A stretch of DNA of 53,059 bases, taken from contig CALSUH010000003.1 of assembly GCA_943789485.1 (NCBI GenBank), forward strand, positions 1 through 53,059. The letters run 5' to 3'. Source of the stretch: an uncultured Pseudomonadales bacterium (lineage in GTDB: Bacteria > Pseudomonadota > Gammaproteobacteria > Pseudomonadales > Pseudohongiellaceae). Each line of letters starts with the position of its first letter. Position 1 is the stretch's first letter. The position numbers were made by a program, and so were the translations under genes. Below are positions 18,068-27,725 of this stretch, piece by piece. A model generated the notes under the pieces. That model worked only from the letters and a program-made list of their open reading frames with translations. It was not told where the DNA came from and searched no databases.

Positions 18068-19693
18068 TTATAGCGCCAAGTGTCTTACATCGCTGAGTAA
18101 CTTGCCTAAGTACGTGGCAAACAAGCCACCATCTACGCCATTAACCACTTTATGGTCATAGGACAGCGTAATAGGCAGGACTTTTCGCGGAACGAATTCC
18201 CCCCCTATATAAACAGGCTTTATATCAGTTTTCCCAACACCAAGAATAGCTACTTCAGGTGCGTTGACGATCGGAATAAACCCTGTACCCCCTATAGCGC
18301 CCAAACTCGAAATCGTAAAGCAAGCACCCTGCATCTCATCAGCCGTGAGCTTTCTATTCTTAGCCTTATTGGATAACTCGATAACTTCTTCCGCTAATTG
18401 CCAGATCGACTTCTGATCAGCATTCCTGATGACGGGAACTACTAACCCTGTTTCGGTCGCAACTGCCATGCCGATATGTACATACTTCTTCTGAATTATG
18501 TACTCACCGGAGGAGTGTAATGAAACATTGAATTGAGGGTATTCCAACAAAGCCTTTGCACAAGCCTTCAACAGGAATGGAAGGAAGGTTAATCTGACAT
18601 CGCGACGTTCTGCTTCACCCTTCAATCCCGCCCTGAATTCTTCAAGATCTGTAACATCAACCTCATTAAACTGAGCGACATGCGGAACAGAATTCCAGTT
18701 ACGCTGCATATTCACCGAAATGAGCTTATGTAGCTTGCTTCGCTGGACTTCTTCTATTTCACCAAATTGACTAAAATCGATGTCTGGTACGGTCGATAGC
18801 GAAACGCCCTGACTCGCAGGAGCATTGAGCCTGCTCTTAACAAATTTCAGCACATCCTCTTTGAGGATTCGGAATTTCGCACCGCTGCCCTTAATCTGCC
18901 CAAGATCGACGCCAAGCTCTCTGGCCATTTTCCGCACAGCCGGGCCTGCGTAAACTTTCTTCGATGATTCGTACCCAGGTGTGGCCGGTGCAGATGCCAC
19001 CGCTTGGGGTGGAGCAGGCGCGGGCCTGCTTGACACTGTCGCCTCAACTGGCTGCGCTTCTTGTTTAACCGTTGGTACTTCCTGTTTATCCGCAGCTGCG
19101 CTCGCCAGGATTTTAGCAATCGGCGAACCAGTTTTAACTTTGTCGCCAACTGCAACTAACAATGATTCTATGACGCCGGCATAAGGTGCAGGCACGTCCA
19201 TAGCCGCCTTATCCGACTCCAGTGTGATTAACACATCATCGACTTCGATTGAATCTTTCTGTTTGATATGGATTTCGATAATCTCAATTTCGTCATCGCT
19301 GCCCAAGTCTGGGACTTCGATAGTTTGAGATATAGGGACAGGCGCTGCGATGGGAGACGAAGCAGTTTCTGCAACCTTCGTCGGTTCCTCTTCTTTCATT
19401 AATTCTACAGCAGGGGCTGACTCTTCCTCTGGAGCAGAATCTTGACTGCCACTTTCAGCAATTTCCAGCGAGAGCATTTCACTACCGGTGCTAACTTGGT
19501 CACCCAGATTCACAGAGATGCTTTTCACCACGCCAGCCATCGGCGCTGGGATTTCCATAGCAGCTTTATCGCTTTCCAAAACCAAAAGCGAATCGTTCTC
19601 TTCCACAGACTGCCCAACCGAGACAAGCAACTCGATTACTTCTACTTCACTGGAGTCACCCAGATCTGGAACTTTTATATTCTCAATTGACAC
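18068..19693 (-). CDS. aceF: Pyruvate dehydrogenase E2 (dihydrolipoamide acetyltransferase)
   Basis: Core of the pyruvate dehydrogenase complex, moving acetyl groups from E1 to CoA. Two lipoyl domains are visible, with lipoyl-Lys43 and Lys162 in ESDKAAM motifs, separated by a Glu/Pro/Ala-rich linker. Then come an Ala/Pro linker, a peripheral-subunit-binding domain (YAGPAVRKMARELGVDL) and the acyltransferase domain ending with catalytic His514 in SYDHKVVNGVDGG. Asn518 stands where many E2 proteins have Asp, as in Azotobacter-type E2p. 541 residues. It follows aceE in one operon (42 bases apart). lpd (E3) is not adjacent. Confidence 0.97.
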   Translation of the reverse strand: MSIENIKVPDLGDSSEVEVIELLVSVGQSVEENDSLLVLESDKAAMEIPAPMAGVVKSISVNLGDQVSTGSEMLSLEIAESGSQDSAPEEESAPAVELMKEEEPTKVAETASSPIAAPVPISQTIEVPDLGSDDEIEIIEIHIKQKDSIEVDDVLITLESDKAAMDVPAPYAGVIESLLVAVGDKVKTGSPIAKILASAAADKQEVPTVKQEAQPVEATVSSRPAPAPPQAVASAPATPGYESSKKVYAGPAVRKMARELGVDLGQIKGSGAKFRILKEDVLKFVKSRLNAPASQGVSLSTVPDIDFSQFGEIEEVQRSKLHKLISVNMQRNWNSVPHVAQFNEVDVTDLEEFRAGLKGEAERRDVRLTFLPFLLKACAKALLEYPQFNVSLHSSGEYIIQKKYVHIGMAVATETGLVVPVIRNADQKSIWQLAEEVIELSNKAKNRKLTADEMQGACFTISSLGAIGGTGFIPIVNAPEVAILGVGKTDIKPVYIGGEFVPRKVLPITLSYDHKVVNGVDGGLFATYLGKLLSDVRHLAL

Positions 19694-19735
19694 CGGTAAC
19701 GGCTCCTGAAAGTTATCAACACTATTCTGGTTCGA

Positions 19736-22420
19736 TTACTGCGCGAGCGGGTTTGGCTTATTCTGATCTATCCCACTGGTCTTCATGTGATCGGTAATCT
19801 GTTTTGAAGTAACTACGCCGATTTCCTTCAACTCAGTTAACGCAGCCAGCACGATAAATTTGCAATCGACTTCGAAGAAATGTCGTAACTGCTTTCGACT
19901 GTCGCTGCGACCAAATCCATCTGTACCTAACACCCTAAAAGTCTCGGGAACAAACTCTCGAACTTGATCGGAATGCGCTTTCATGTGATCCGTAGCTGAG
20001 ACAATCGGCCCTTTCTGCTTTGCAAGCATTTCAGTCACGTAAGGAATCTTCGCTTTCTTGCTTGGATTGAGCATATTCTCGCGCGTCACGGCTAGCGCTT
20101 CTTTGCGTAGTTCATTGAAGCTAGTCACGCTCCACACATCAACCGATATGCCGTAGTCTAAACGTAGCACCTCGGCGGCCTTCCTGACTTCAAGCAGGAT
20201 GGTGCCGCTGCCTAGCAGTCGTAGCCGCTGATCTGATTTAGGCTTCGCTGTCTTATACGCTTTGCTACTCCCGTCCTCGAGCAGGTACATGCCCTTGATG
20301 ATGCCTTCTTCTGCACCCTTGGGTAGCCCAGGTTGTTTATAGTTTTCATTCATCGTGGTGATGTAATAGAAGACGGATTCCATCTCCTTGTACATTCTAC
20401 GTAAGCCATCTTGAACAATAACCGCAAGTTCATAGGCATAGGCTGGATCGTAGGAGACACAGTTAGGAATCGTTGAGGCTAGGATATGGCTGTGACCGTC
20501 TTGGTGCTGCAAGCCTTCCCCGTTGAGTGTTGTGCGACCGGCAGTAGCGCCTATCAAGAAACCACGCGCCTGAGAATCTCCAGCAGCCCAACACAGATCA
20601 CCCACTCTTTGAAAACCAAACATAGAGTAGTAAATATAGAAAGGGATGAGGGGGTAGTTACTAACGCTATAAGAAGTTGCCGCTGCCAGCCACGCAGAGA
20701 ACGCGCCGGATTCTGAGATGCCTTCTTCTAGCATCTGCCCTTCCTTGTCTTCGCGGTAATACATCACCTGATTGGAATCTTCAGGATCGTACAGCTGGCC
20801 TACTGAGGAGTAGATACCCATCTGGCGAAACATTCCTTCCATTCCGAAGGTACGCGCCTCGTCAGGGACGATAGGCACAACGCGTTTGCCTACTTCCTTA
20901 TCTCTAGATAGCGCCGCGAGCATGCGCACGAATGCCATAGTCGTCGAGAGCTCTCGATCGCCACTGCTCTTCGTTTGGTTCTCGAATACGCTTAGACCCG
21001 GAATTTTTAGCGGTATTGTTTCCACACGCCTCTGAGGAACAGGGCCACCTAACTCGCTGCGCATTTGACGCATATAGGTAAGCTCAAGACTGTCTTCTGG
21101 GGGCCTATAATAGGGAACCGACTCGAGGTCCTTATCGTTGATGGGGATACCGAAGCGATTTCTAAATTTCTTCAAGCCCTCGATGTCGAGCTTCTTAACC
21201 GAGTGCGTATCGTTCTGTGCCTCGGCTTTATCGCCGAAGGCGTATCCTTTAACTGTCTTCGCAAGGATGACCGTTGGCTTGCCATTGTTCTGCACGGCCT
21301 GGGCATAGGCGGCATATACTTTGTATGGGTCATGACCACCACGATTTAGAGCCATGATGTCATCATCGGAAAGGTGCTCGACCATCTTCAATAGCTCTGG
21401 GCTTTTCCCGAAGAAGTGCTCTCGCGTATAGGCTCCCCCGCGGCTAACGTAGTTTTGGTATTCACCATCAACCACCTCATCCATTCGGGCCTGAAGTATG
21501 CCGTCTTTATCCGCATGCAGCAGCGGATCCCAGTGCCTACCCCAAACCACCTTAATAACATTCCATCCGGCGCCGCGGAACACACCTTCAAGCTCTTGAA
21601 TGATCTTCCCATTGCCGCGCACAGGGCCATCAAGTCGCTGCAAATTGCAATTGATAACAAAAATTAGATTGTCCAGCTTCTCGCGCCCAGCCTTGCTGAT
21701 AGCACCGAGTGATTCTGGCTCATCCGTCTCACCATCACCAAGAAATGCCCAGATCTTTCGATTGCTGTTGTCTACAAGCTTCCGGCTAGTGAGGTATTTC
21801 AGAACGTGGGCCTGATAAATAGCCGTAATTGGTCCGAGACCCATAGATACTGTGGGGAATTGCCAGTAGTCAGGCATCAGCCAAGGGTGTGGATAGGAAG
21901 AAAGGCCATCGCCGTCTACTTCCTGTCTAAATCTATCGAGCTTGGCTTCGTCCATGCGTCCTTCCAAATAGGAGCGCGCATAAATACCCGGAGAGGAATG
22001 CCCCTGAAAATAGATGAGGTCGCCTTCGTTTTCCTTATTCGGGCCATGGAAAAAGTAGTTAAAGCCCACATCATAGAGCGTAGCTGCAGAGGAAAAGGTG
22101 GAGATGTGTCCCCCAATCCCAGGGTCGCGCTCGTTAGCGCGCATAACCATGGCTAGTGCGTTCCAGCGAATAATGCCGCGAATCTCTCTCTCCATGAACA
22201 TATCACCCGGCATACGATCTTCATTGATGGGGGATATTGTGTTGCGGTAAGGGGTGTTGACCGAACCCGAAGATGATACGACGCCTTCAATGCTCGCCTG
22301 ATCCGCGAGGCGATCTAACAGGTACTGGGCTCTATCGATGCCCTCTTCATCTACTACCGAATGAAAGGCCTCTAGCCATTCCTTGGTTTCTTCTGGATTT
22401 CCGTCATTTTGCTGAGTCAT
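19736..22420 (-). CDS. aceE: Pyruvate dehydrogenase E1 component (homodimeric)
   Basis: Thiamine-diphosphate-dependent decarboxylase of pyruvate, 894 residues, normal for the large homodimeric type. The start region MTQQNDGNPEETKEWLEAFH, substrate-site HGPNKENEGDLIYFQGHSSP, and the cofactor motif FLGDGETDEPES ... NLIFVINCNLQ are diagnostic; LQHQDGHSHILA and the C-terminal GFGRSDSRKQLRHFFEVD are family-typical. It is the first gene of aceEF. A 19-bp palindrome 120 bases upstream may be an operator. No pdhR-like regulator gene is present nearby. Confidence 0.98.
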   Translation of the reverse strand: MTQQNDGNPEETKEWLEAFHSVVDEEGIDRAQYLLDRLADQASIEGVVSSSGSVNTPYRNTISPINEDRMPGDMFMEREIRGIIRWNALAMVMRANERDPGIGGHISTFSSAATLYDVGFNYFFHGPNKENEGDLIYFQGHSSPGIYARSYLEGRMDEAKLDRFRQEVDGDGLSSYPHPWLMPDYWQFPTVSMGLGPITAIYQAHVLKYLTSRKLVDNSNRKIWAFLGDGETDEPESLGAISKAGREKLDNLIFVINCNLQRLDGPVRGNGKIIQELEGVFRGAGWNVIKVVWGRHWDPLLHADKDGILQARMDEVVDGEYQNYVSRGGAYTREHFFGKSPELLKMVEHLSDDDIMALNRGGHDPYKVYAAYAQAVQNNGKPTVILAKTVKGYAFGDKAEAQNDTHSVKKLDIEGLKKFRNRFGIPINDKDLESVPYYRPPEDSLELTYMRQMRSELGGPVPQRRVETIPLKIPGLSVFENQTKSSGDRELSTTMAFVRMLAALSRDKEVGKRVVPIVPDEARTFGMEGMFRQMGIYSSVGQLYDPEDSNQVMYYREDKEGQMLEEGISESGAFSAWLAAATSYSVSNYPLIPFYIYYSMFGFQRVGDLCWAAGDSQARGFLIGATAGRTTLNGEGLQHQDGHSHILASTIPNCVSYDPAYAYELAVIVQDGLRRMYKEMESVFYYITTMNENYKQPGLPKGAEEGIIKGMYLLEDGSSKAYKTAKPKSDQRLRLLGSGTILLEVRKAAEVLRLDYGISVDVWSVTSFNELRKEALAVTRENMLNPSKKAKIPYVTEMLAKQKGPIVSATDHMKAHSDQVREFVPETFRVLGTDGFGRSDSRKQLRHFFEVDCKFIVLAALTELKEIGVVTSKQITDHMKTSGIDQNKPNPLAQ

Positions 22421-22753
22421 GTTCTATTAATTCCGCATCCATCGCGAGCCTAGGCGCTCGTCTAGTTTGTGTAAATAAATTACAAAGCAGGTGTGATCCT
22501 AACCCAAATCGGCGCGGTTTTCTATTTTGGATTGGCATGCCTTGTAGTATTACTACAAGACTATTCAAATCCAGCAGTTGTACTGATTTATAAATTTTAC
22601 TTGATAAATTAGTAGCTTAGAAATAATATTCGTCACGAAATCAGGGCCGGCACCCAAGAAAGCGAAGTAAAAAAAGCAAAATACTACAACCCTTTCAGAC
22701 TTACTCAAGTAATTAATTTACTAAATTGTAATTCTAAGACAAAACGAACCCCG
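22421..22753. other. aceE upstream region
   Basis: 333 bases between ampE and aceE, AT-rich. It contains the palindrome at 22541-22559 and presumably the aceEF promoter, whose exact boxes I cannot fix. No gene or RNA seen. Confidence 0.5.
22541..22559. promoter_or_regulatory. Operator-like 19-bp palindrome upstream of aceE
   Basis: CTTGTAGTA and TACTACAAG are perfect inverted arms around one T. Size and symmetry suit a dimeric GntR- or TetR-type repressor site. It lies about 120 bases before the aceE start. PdhR of E. coli is a GntR regulator of aceEF but its site (AATTGGTnnnACCAATT) differs, so the regulator is unknown. Confidence 0.5.
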
Positions 22754-23665
22754 CTATAAACCTACAATTGTTATTAGGGCAAGCACACTTAACCAGATTG
22801 CCTGACTCCGTTCCAGCAAGCCCGAGATGGCCCTAATCTCTGCAGACTCTCTATCGAGAGCCTCAGTCTCCAAGGCCTCTTTAGCCGCGTTATCTATCAC
22901 CATGCCAGATGCCGCGCAGCCAGCATATCCATAAAGGAGATCAGCATTGTTTACCTCAATGCTAAAGCTCCAGAACGACGCGCGAACATTGTCAAAGCAC
23001 TGCACAAAATTTCCGGCTAATGAAAAAGTGAGCGCAAGAAGCCGAAGCGGAACCCATTCCAGTAGCCGAATTATCAGGCTGATGAAATCAATCTGCTTCT
23101 GCCGTTGCTGCTCCCTATGACTATCGCGAAGTTGGTAGCTAATATAGGAGAACAAGATCCCAAGAGCGCCTGCGCACAGATACCAAAAGAACAAGACGAA
23201 CATCTTCTCGAAACTGCGGTAAGTTAGCTGTTTACTGAAATACTTGCCGATCCCATCCTTGTCATCTGCATTCGGCGGACTCGTTGCATGGAATTCCTGT
23301 TTAAGGAAATCGATGCAGGCATCCATGTCTCCTCCTCTGAACTTCTCAAGAAAGTCCTTCGCGAGTTGGCCTGGTTGCGTTCGATCGAAAGCAACCAACA
23401 TCACCAATATATGCACCATCATAGTGGCAAGCCCAAAGACACTGCCTTTGGCGATGAACAAAATCAGGGCGAGTGAGGCCAGAGGAAGCCCATAAATAAG
23501 AATGAACGCTGCAAGCCAACCGAGAGGCATGTTATCCAAGCGATTTGAAGCCCAGTCTTCAACCCGGCACCTGAACCTAAAGAACCAGCCATCATTGAAA
23601 CGATCAAAATCCTTTAGCCAAAGATAATTGACTATCAAACAAATCAGAATCACTAGAAATTTCAT
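22754..23665 (-). CDS. ampE: AmpE-family inner-membrane protein
   Basis: A 303-residue protein with about four membrane segments (N-terminal MKFLVILICLIVNYLWL, then two central pairs and a C-terminal SVLALITIVGL). RSFEKMFVLFFWYLCAGALG, LLEWVPLRLLALTFSLAGNF and the position after ampD identify AmpE, which is encoded with the recycling amidase AmpD in many gammaproteobacteria; its molecular role is poorly known. The gap to ampD is 67 bases and both are on the same strand, so they are likely one operon. Divergence from enterobacterial AmpE is considerable, but length and order fit. Confidence 0.85.
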   Translation of the reverse strand: MKFLVILICLIVNYLWLKDFDRFNDGWFFRFRCRVEDWASNRLDNMPLGWLAAFILIYGLPLASLALILFIAKGSVFGLATMMVHILVMLVAFDRTQPGQLAKDFLEKFRGGDMDACIDFLKQEFHATSPPNADDKDGIGKYFSKQLTYRSFEKMFVLFFWYLCAGALGILFSYISYQLRDSHREQQRQKQIDFISLIIRLLEWVPLRLLALTFSLAGNFVQCFDNVRASFWSFSIEVNNADLLYGYAGCAASGMVIDNAAKEALETEALDRESAEIRAISGLLERSQAIWLSVLALITIVGL

Positions 23666-23732
23666 TCGAATCCTTCTTTATGTGCATTTCATTGTATGCA
23701 CTTTCTATTTCTGCTAACGACCAGTCAATCAC

Positions 23733-24284
23733 TCAAACTGGCAGCGATTGCTTGTATCTGCCCCAATCAAAACAGGGACCGGGGTCGGTTTTTCTACCCG
23801 GCGCTATATCGCTGTGCCCGACCACCTTGTCGCGGCTCATCTTCGGGTATGTGCTCAGCAATAGTTTAGTCACATTAGCGAGGCTAGTGTACTGACTATC
23901 GGTAAATGGCTCGAAATCAGTACCCTCCAGCTCAATACCTATGGAGTAATCATTGCAGTTACTCCTGTCGCAGAAAAGGGACTCCCCTGCGTGCCAAGCT
24001 CGATTGCTAAAGGGAACGAACTGTGTGAGTCGACCCTCTCGATCGATTAACAGATGCGCTGATACCTTGAGGCCTGCTATTCCCCTATAGAAAGGATGAG
24101 ACTCGCTATCAAGTTCGTTGCAGAAAAACTGTTTTATAGCAGGCGTGCCAAATTCGCCTGGAGGAAGACTTATATTGTGAATGACCAACAGCTCTATATC
24201 GGTGTTTTCTGGCCTCGCATTCTGATTGGGCGACTCTACTATTTGAGCACCTATCAGGATATCGTTGGCTATAGCGAGTTCCAT
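23733..24284 (-). CDS. ampD: 1,6-anhydro-N-acetylmuramyl-L-alanine amidase AmpD
   Basis: Cytoplasmic zinc amidase that removes the peptide from anhydroMurNAc-peptides imported by AmpG. Zinc ligands and active residues are visible: LLVIHNISLPPGEFG (His), WHAGES, SIGIELEG (Glu) and GHSDIAPGRKTDPGPCFDW (His, Lys, Asp). I start at the ATG at 24282-24284 (MELAIANDI), because AGGAG precedes it by seven bases; the frame continues upstream to 24335 without family similarity. About 183 residues, normal. Followed by ampE. Confidence 0.95.
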   Translation of the reverse strand: MELAIANDILIGAQIVESPNQNARPENTDIELLVIHNISLPPGEFGTPAIKQFFCNELDSESHPFYRGIAGLKVSAHLLIDREGRLTQFVPFSNRAWHAGESLFCDRSNCNDYSIGIELEGTDFEPFTDSQYTSLANVTKLLLSTYPKMSRDKVVGHSDIAPGRKTDPGPCFDWGRYKQSLPV

Positions 24285-24696
24285 GGCATTGCTCCTGCGA
24301 ACGAGTAGGTTTCTAAATGGCGTCCGATCTCTCACAGATCATATGCACAGCAATCGTTCGATATTACCACACAATGCTAACCTGCTTGACGAGGCCAGCG
24401 GACTAGCTCATACCGGTTGCAGGGGGCGGGCTGTGCTGCAACATAGTCAAACTGCGAATTGCCGCGCTTCGTATTGTTCAAGTCAGTATTAAGGAAGGTT
24501 TCTTCGAACAAAATTTGTTTGGCACAGATTTCTCGTATCGCAGCCAATCCTCACGCGCAACATAACGCTGTTCATAGAGCGGAAAATTAACGGCTATTTA
24601 AAGCAAATTCAAGTGCTTACCATGCCAATTTTTTTCAATAAACATGACTGAACTCACAACTTCCTATTCCATGTGGGATAAGACATAATCTCCAAA
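24285..24696. other. Divergent intergenic region ampD / retropepsin-nadC
   Basis: About 410 bases between divergent genes, so it should carry promoters for both directions. A short hairpin GTTGCAG/CTGCAAC (24416-24442) is visible. No gene, tRNA or recognised riboswitch. Confidence 0.45.
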
Positions 24697-25242
24697 ATGT
24701 CTTACCCAGCGACAAAAAACAAAGCCTCACCAGGCAAACGCATTGGCCAAGGCATGCTGATTTTCAGTTTCGTGCTTGGGCTAGGCGGCCTAACTTTTTT
24801 CTTTGAAGAGCAGATACAGCAACAGGCAAACCCGAATCAGAATCCGTTGTCGATGGAGTTAAATTCAGGGATAAAGGAAGTCGTTTTGCAGCAAAACAGA
24901 CAGGGGCATTATGTGGCAAGCGGCACCGTGAATAATGTACCTGTACTCTTTCTATTAGACACTGGGGCCACCGACGTAGCGATACCCGAGTCAATTGCCT
25001 TAGCTGCTGGTTTGCGACGCGGAAATACATCGCGAGCGTCGACAGCGAATGGCGCGGTCACCGTCTACTCAACTCGCATTGACGAATTAACTCTAGGCAA
25101 CATAGTTCTCGAGGACGTCAGCGCTAGCATCACGACAAGCATGCCCGGCAATACCATCCTGCTTGGCATGAGCGCATTGCGCCAGGTAGAATTTAGTCAA
25201 CGCGGCGGCGAACTGACGCTTCGACATTATCCGGAGTCTTGA
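24697..25242 (+). CDS. Membrane-anchored retropepsin-like aspartic protease
   Basis: A 181-residue protein with an N-terminal signal anchor (about 20-37, GMLIFSFVLGLGGLTFFF) and a single retropepsin-like domain: active-site FLLDTGATDVAIP, then TANGAVTVYSTRIDELTLG (flap) and TILLGMSALRQVEF. This is the clan AA family TIGR02281 type, found in many proteobacteria with largely unknown substrates. The catalytic unit is a homodimer. It is six bases upstream of nadC, so co-transcribed; there is no obvious functional link. Confidence 0.88.
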   Translation: MSYPATKNKASPGKRIGQGMLIFSFVLGLGGLTFFFEEQIQQQANPNQNPLSMELNSGIKEVVLQQNRQGHYVASGTVNNVPVLFLLDTGATDVAIPESIALAAGLRRGNTSRASTANGAVTVYSTRIDELTLGNIVLEDVSASITTSMPGNTILLGMSALRQVEFSQRGGELTLRHYPES

Positions 25243-25248
25243 GAAAAT

Positions 25249-26082
25249 ATGCCCCCTACTGTCCCGAGCGATATAGCGAAGCTTGTCACCTTTTCCCTAC
25301 AAGAAGATGTTGGTACAGGCGACATCACCGCAGAACTCATCCCTATCGATAAAACGATCTCGGCAAAACTAATAAGTAGAGACAACGGAGTTTTTTGTGG
25401 ACGACCTTGGGCAGACGAAATATTTCAACAAGTCGATAGCTCGATCACGGCAAACTGGTACATCGAAGAGGGGGCTAAGCTTTCTCCCGATCAAACGCTG
25501 CTCCAAATTTCTGGTTCAGCACGCAGCATTCTAACAGCCGAGAGAACCGTGTTAAATTTTCTGCAAACACTTTCCGCTGTTTCCACAATAAGCCAGCACT
25601 ATGCATCTTTGGTAAGGCACACATCCGTAAAGTTACTGGACACAAGAAAAACCCTACCAGGTCTGCGCTCAGCACAGAAATACGCAGTCCGTGTCGGAGG
25701 TTGCTTCAATCACCGTTTGGGATTGTTTGACGCCTTCCTAATCAAGGAAAACCACATCGCCGCCTGCGGTGGTATCGCTGCGGCTGTCGCTAAAGCTAAA
25801 GCGCTCTACCCCAACAAAGCTGTTGAGATAGAGGTGCAGAACCTAAATGAACTGGAACTGGCCATATCCGCAGAGGCCGACACCGTCATGCTCGACAATT
25901 TCGAATGTAATAACATATTGAAGGCTGTGAAGCTGAATGGCGGGCGCGTGAAATTGGAGGCTTCCGGGGGCATAGAGGCGGATATGCTGGCATCTATCGC
26001 TGAAACTGGCGTAGACTATATTTCCTTAGGCGCACTGACTAAGAACTGTCAGGCCATAGATCTTTCACTATTGATAGAATGA
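25249..26082 (+). CDS. nadC: Quinolinate phosphoribosyltransferase (carboxylating)
   Basis: Converts quinolinate and PRPP to nicotinate mononucleotide in NAD synthesis. 277 residues. LQEDVGTGDITAELIP at the N-terminus, LNFLQTLSAVSTISQHY, LLDTRKTLPGLRSAQKYAVR (substrate Arg/Lys cluster), GGCFNHRLGLFDAFLIKENH and EASGGIEADM...GVDYISLGALT are diagnostic. The start ATG follows GAGAAAAT, six bases after the protease stop. Its place near ampD and the pil genes is as in Pseudomonas. Confidence 0.97.
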   Translation: MPPTVPSDIAKLVTFSLQEDVGTGDITAELIPIDKTISAKLISRDNGVFCGRPWADEIFQQVDSSITANWYIEEGAKLSPDQTLLQISGSARSILTAERTVLNFLQTLSAVSTISQHYASLVRHTSVKLLDTRKTLPGLRSAQKYAVRVGGCFNHRLGLFDAFLIKENHIAACGGIAAAVAKAKALYPNKAVEIEVQNLNELELAISAEADTVMLDNFECNNILKAVKLNGGRVKLEASGGIEADMLASIAETGVDYISLGALTKNCQAIDLSLLIE

Positions 26083-26139
26083 TGACCATCGCGAGAACTA
26101 ATCAAAGTTGTCCCGACTGATAAGAATCAGGGAGAATCG

Positions 26140-26835
26140 ATGCAATACAAAACCTTGTGCAGAAATTTACTCTCAATCGGGCTGCTGCTAATTCCTGCAG
26201 TAGCGTCGAGTCATGGCGGAAATCTCGACCTCAATGGCGGGCACTATTACAGTCGCTCTTATCACTGCCATTTAGGCGGATGCGAAATGCCCGACACATT
26301 CAACATCGGGAGAAATCGCAGGGATAGCATTATGACGAATCATCGTGATCGAGAGAAATTCTTTAACACTGATGATTGGAATTTCGAAGTGGACTATGAC
26401 AATGATTGTCAATCAACCCGACAGGAAATGTTAATTCTCACCAACCGTACTGAGTCTCGATACACCAATCCGCGCAACTGCGTAGTTCGTACCGGTGAGT
26501 GGCTTGATGAGTATACCGGAAAAATTTTTAAGGTAGCCGTTCAAATCGATATAGATCATATTATCCCTCTCATGTACGCGCACACCCACGGCGGTGATCG
26601 CTGGTCGCAACAAAAGAAAATGCAATTTGCTAATGATCCGCTCAACATGATGTTGGTTGAGAAGCGAGAGATTAAGAAGAAGCGCGAACGAGGCCCAGAT
26701 CGCTACCTACCGCGCAAAGAATTTCAGTGCGAGTATGCAGGCCTCTGGCAAGCGATAGCAAAAAACTATGATCTTGATATTGAGGCCCGAGACAAGAACG
26801 AAATTAGAAAAATTTTGGAAGGCTGCACAGACTAG
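26140..26835 (+). CDS. Exported HNH-type (DUF1524-like) nuclease
   Basis: A 231-residue protein with a cleavable-looking signal peptide (LLSIGLLLIPAVASSHG). A short Cys/His motif YHCHLGGC follows the signal region. The C-terminal half carries IDIDHIIPLMYAHTHGGDRW and NDPLNMMLVEKREIKKKRER, the DHxxP...N...K pattern of HNH-superfamily DUF1524 nucleases. It would cut DNA in the periplasm or outside, for nutrient DNA use or competition; in a piliated species a link to DNA uptake is possible but unproven. The ATG follows CAGGGAGAATCG. A strong terminator follows. Confidence 0.8.
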   Translation: MQYKTLCRNLLSIGLLLIPAVASSHGGNLDLNGGHYYSRSYHCHLGGCEMPDTFNIGRNRRDSIMTNHRDREKFFNTDDWNFEVDYDNDCQSTRQEMLILTNRTESRYTNPRNCVVRTGEWLDEYTGKIFKVAVQIDIDHIIPLMYAHTHGGDRWSQQKKMQFANDPLNMMLVEKREIKKKRERGPDRYLPRKEFQCEYAGLWQAIAKNYDLDIEARDKNEIRKILEGCTD

Positions 26836-26881
26836 CGGCGATTTACATAATCAGTAAAAGTTGGATTACAAAAAGAGTAGC

Positions 26882-26916
26882 AAAAAAAATACCGAACTAA
26901 GTTCGGTATTTTTTTT
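26882..26916. terminator. Bidirectional intrinsic terminator
   Basis: A perfect 16-bp inverted repeat: arms 26882-26897 (A run then ATACCGAAC) and 26901-26916 (GTTCGGTAT then T run) around a TAA loop. It serves the nuclease gene on the plus strand and the cytochrome gene on the minus strand. Confidence 0.92.
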
Positions 26917-26941
26917 GGACTACTGTTAGACCTACTTCGAT

Positions 26942-27325
26942 TTAGGGGCTTAAGACCTTAATGGCATCCATACCATTATCTGGGTCCAACATAGCGTCAC
27001 CTGCTGGGAACCCATTCTCAGACAAAATATAGGCAATCACGTCTGTATACTCTTCGAGCATCAATGATCCAGGATTGTCCGCTGGCATTGTCCCCAAGAT
27101 TGATTCCCACAACCAGAGCACAGGCTGATTGTTGTAAGACTTGAGGATGTCGCGATAGAAGCGCATATCGTGGCAGGTCTTGCAGCTGTTATCGTATACG
27201 CTCTTGCCAGTGGCCGCCTGTGCCGCAGTGAAGACGCCGTCATTCACTGTTTTGTCCTGAGCCATAACAATCTGACTTAGCACAAGACTCGTCAATGCGA
27301 AAATTATTTTCACAGGTTTATTCAT
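26942..27325 (-). CDS. Small periplasmic c-type cytochrome
   Basis: A 127-residue precursor with a signal peptide (KIIFALTSLVLSQIVMAQ) and one heme-attachment motif CKTCH; the likely axial Met is in LGTMPADNPGSL. YTDVIAYILSENGFPAGD is the usual class I C-terminal helix. It is a periplasmic electron carrier or a subunit of a dehydrogenase; no partner gene is adjacent. The start ATG follows GGAGGAATTG, a strong ribosome site. Convergent with the nuclease gene across a shared terminator. Confidence 0.9.
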   Translation of the reverse strand: MNKPVKIIFALTSLVLSQIVMAQDKTVNDGVFTAAQAATGKSVYDNSCKTCHDMRFYRDILKSYNNQPVLWLWESILGTMPADNPGSLMLEEYTDVIAYILSENGFPAGDAMLDPDNGMDAIKVLSP

Positions 27326-27725
27326 TGCTCAATTCCTCCGCAGAAAGTGAAACTAGTGTTTCAGGCCTGCTTATTCTTTGAAGTAAATTCTCTGCATTTT
27401 ATGCTACTGGCTATCAATCCCACTTTAAACCATCTAACAGATGAGGCCAATTCGAGAATCGCGTAAACATAAACCACATCAGCCATTTTATCAAGTAGCT
27501 GTATATTCTCTGCTACATCGGTGTTAAGAAAATTAACGATAAATCAGCAACTTAATATCATGACCCTACTATAGACTGGGACAAATGAACCACAGCTTAA
27601 CTGCGGCTCTGGCTCCACTATAAAAGTAGAAAACTGCCACAAGATCTACTATCCGATTGGTAATTGCAGCCTAGGTGGAATGTTTTGACCCCCGACGCCT
27701 CGAAAATCTCTTCTAAACCAGAGCT

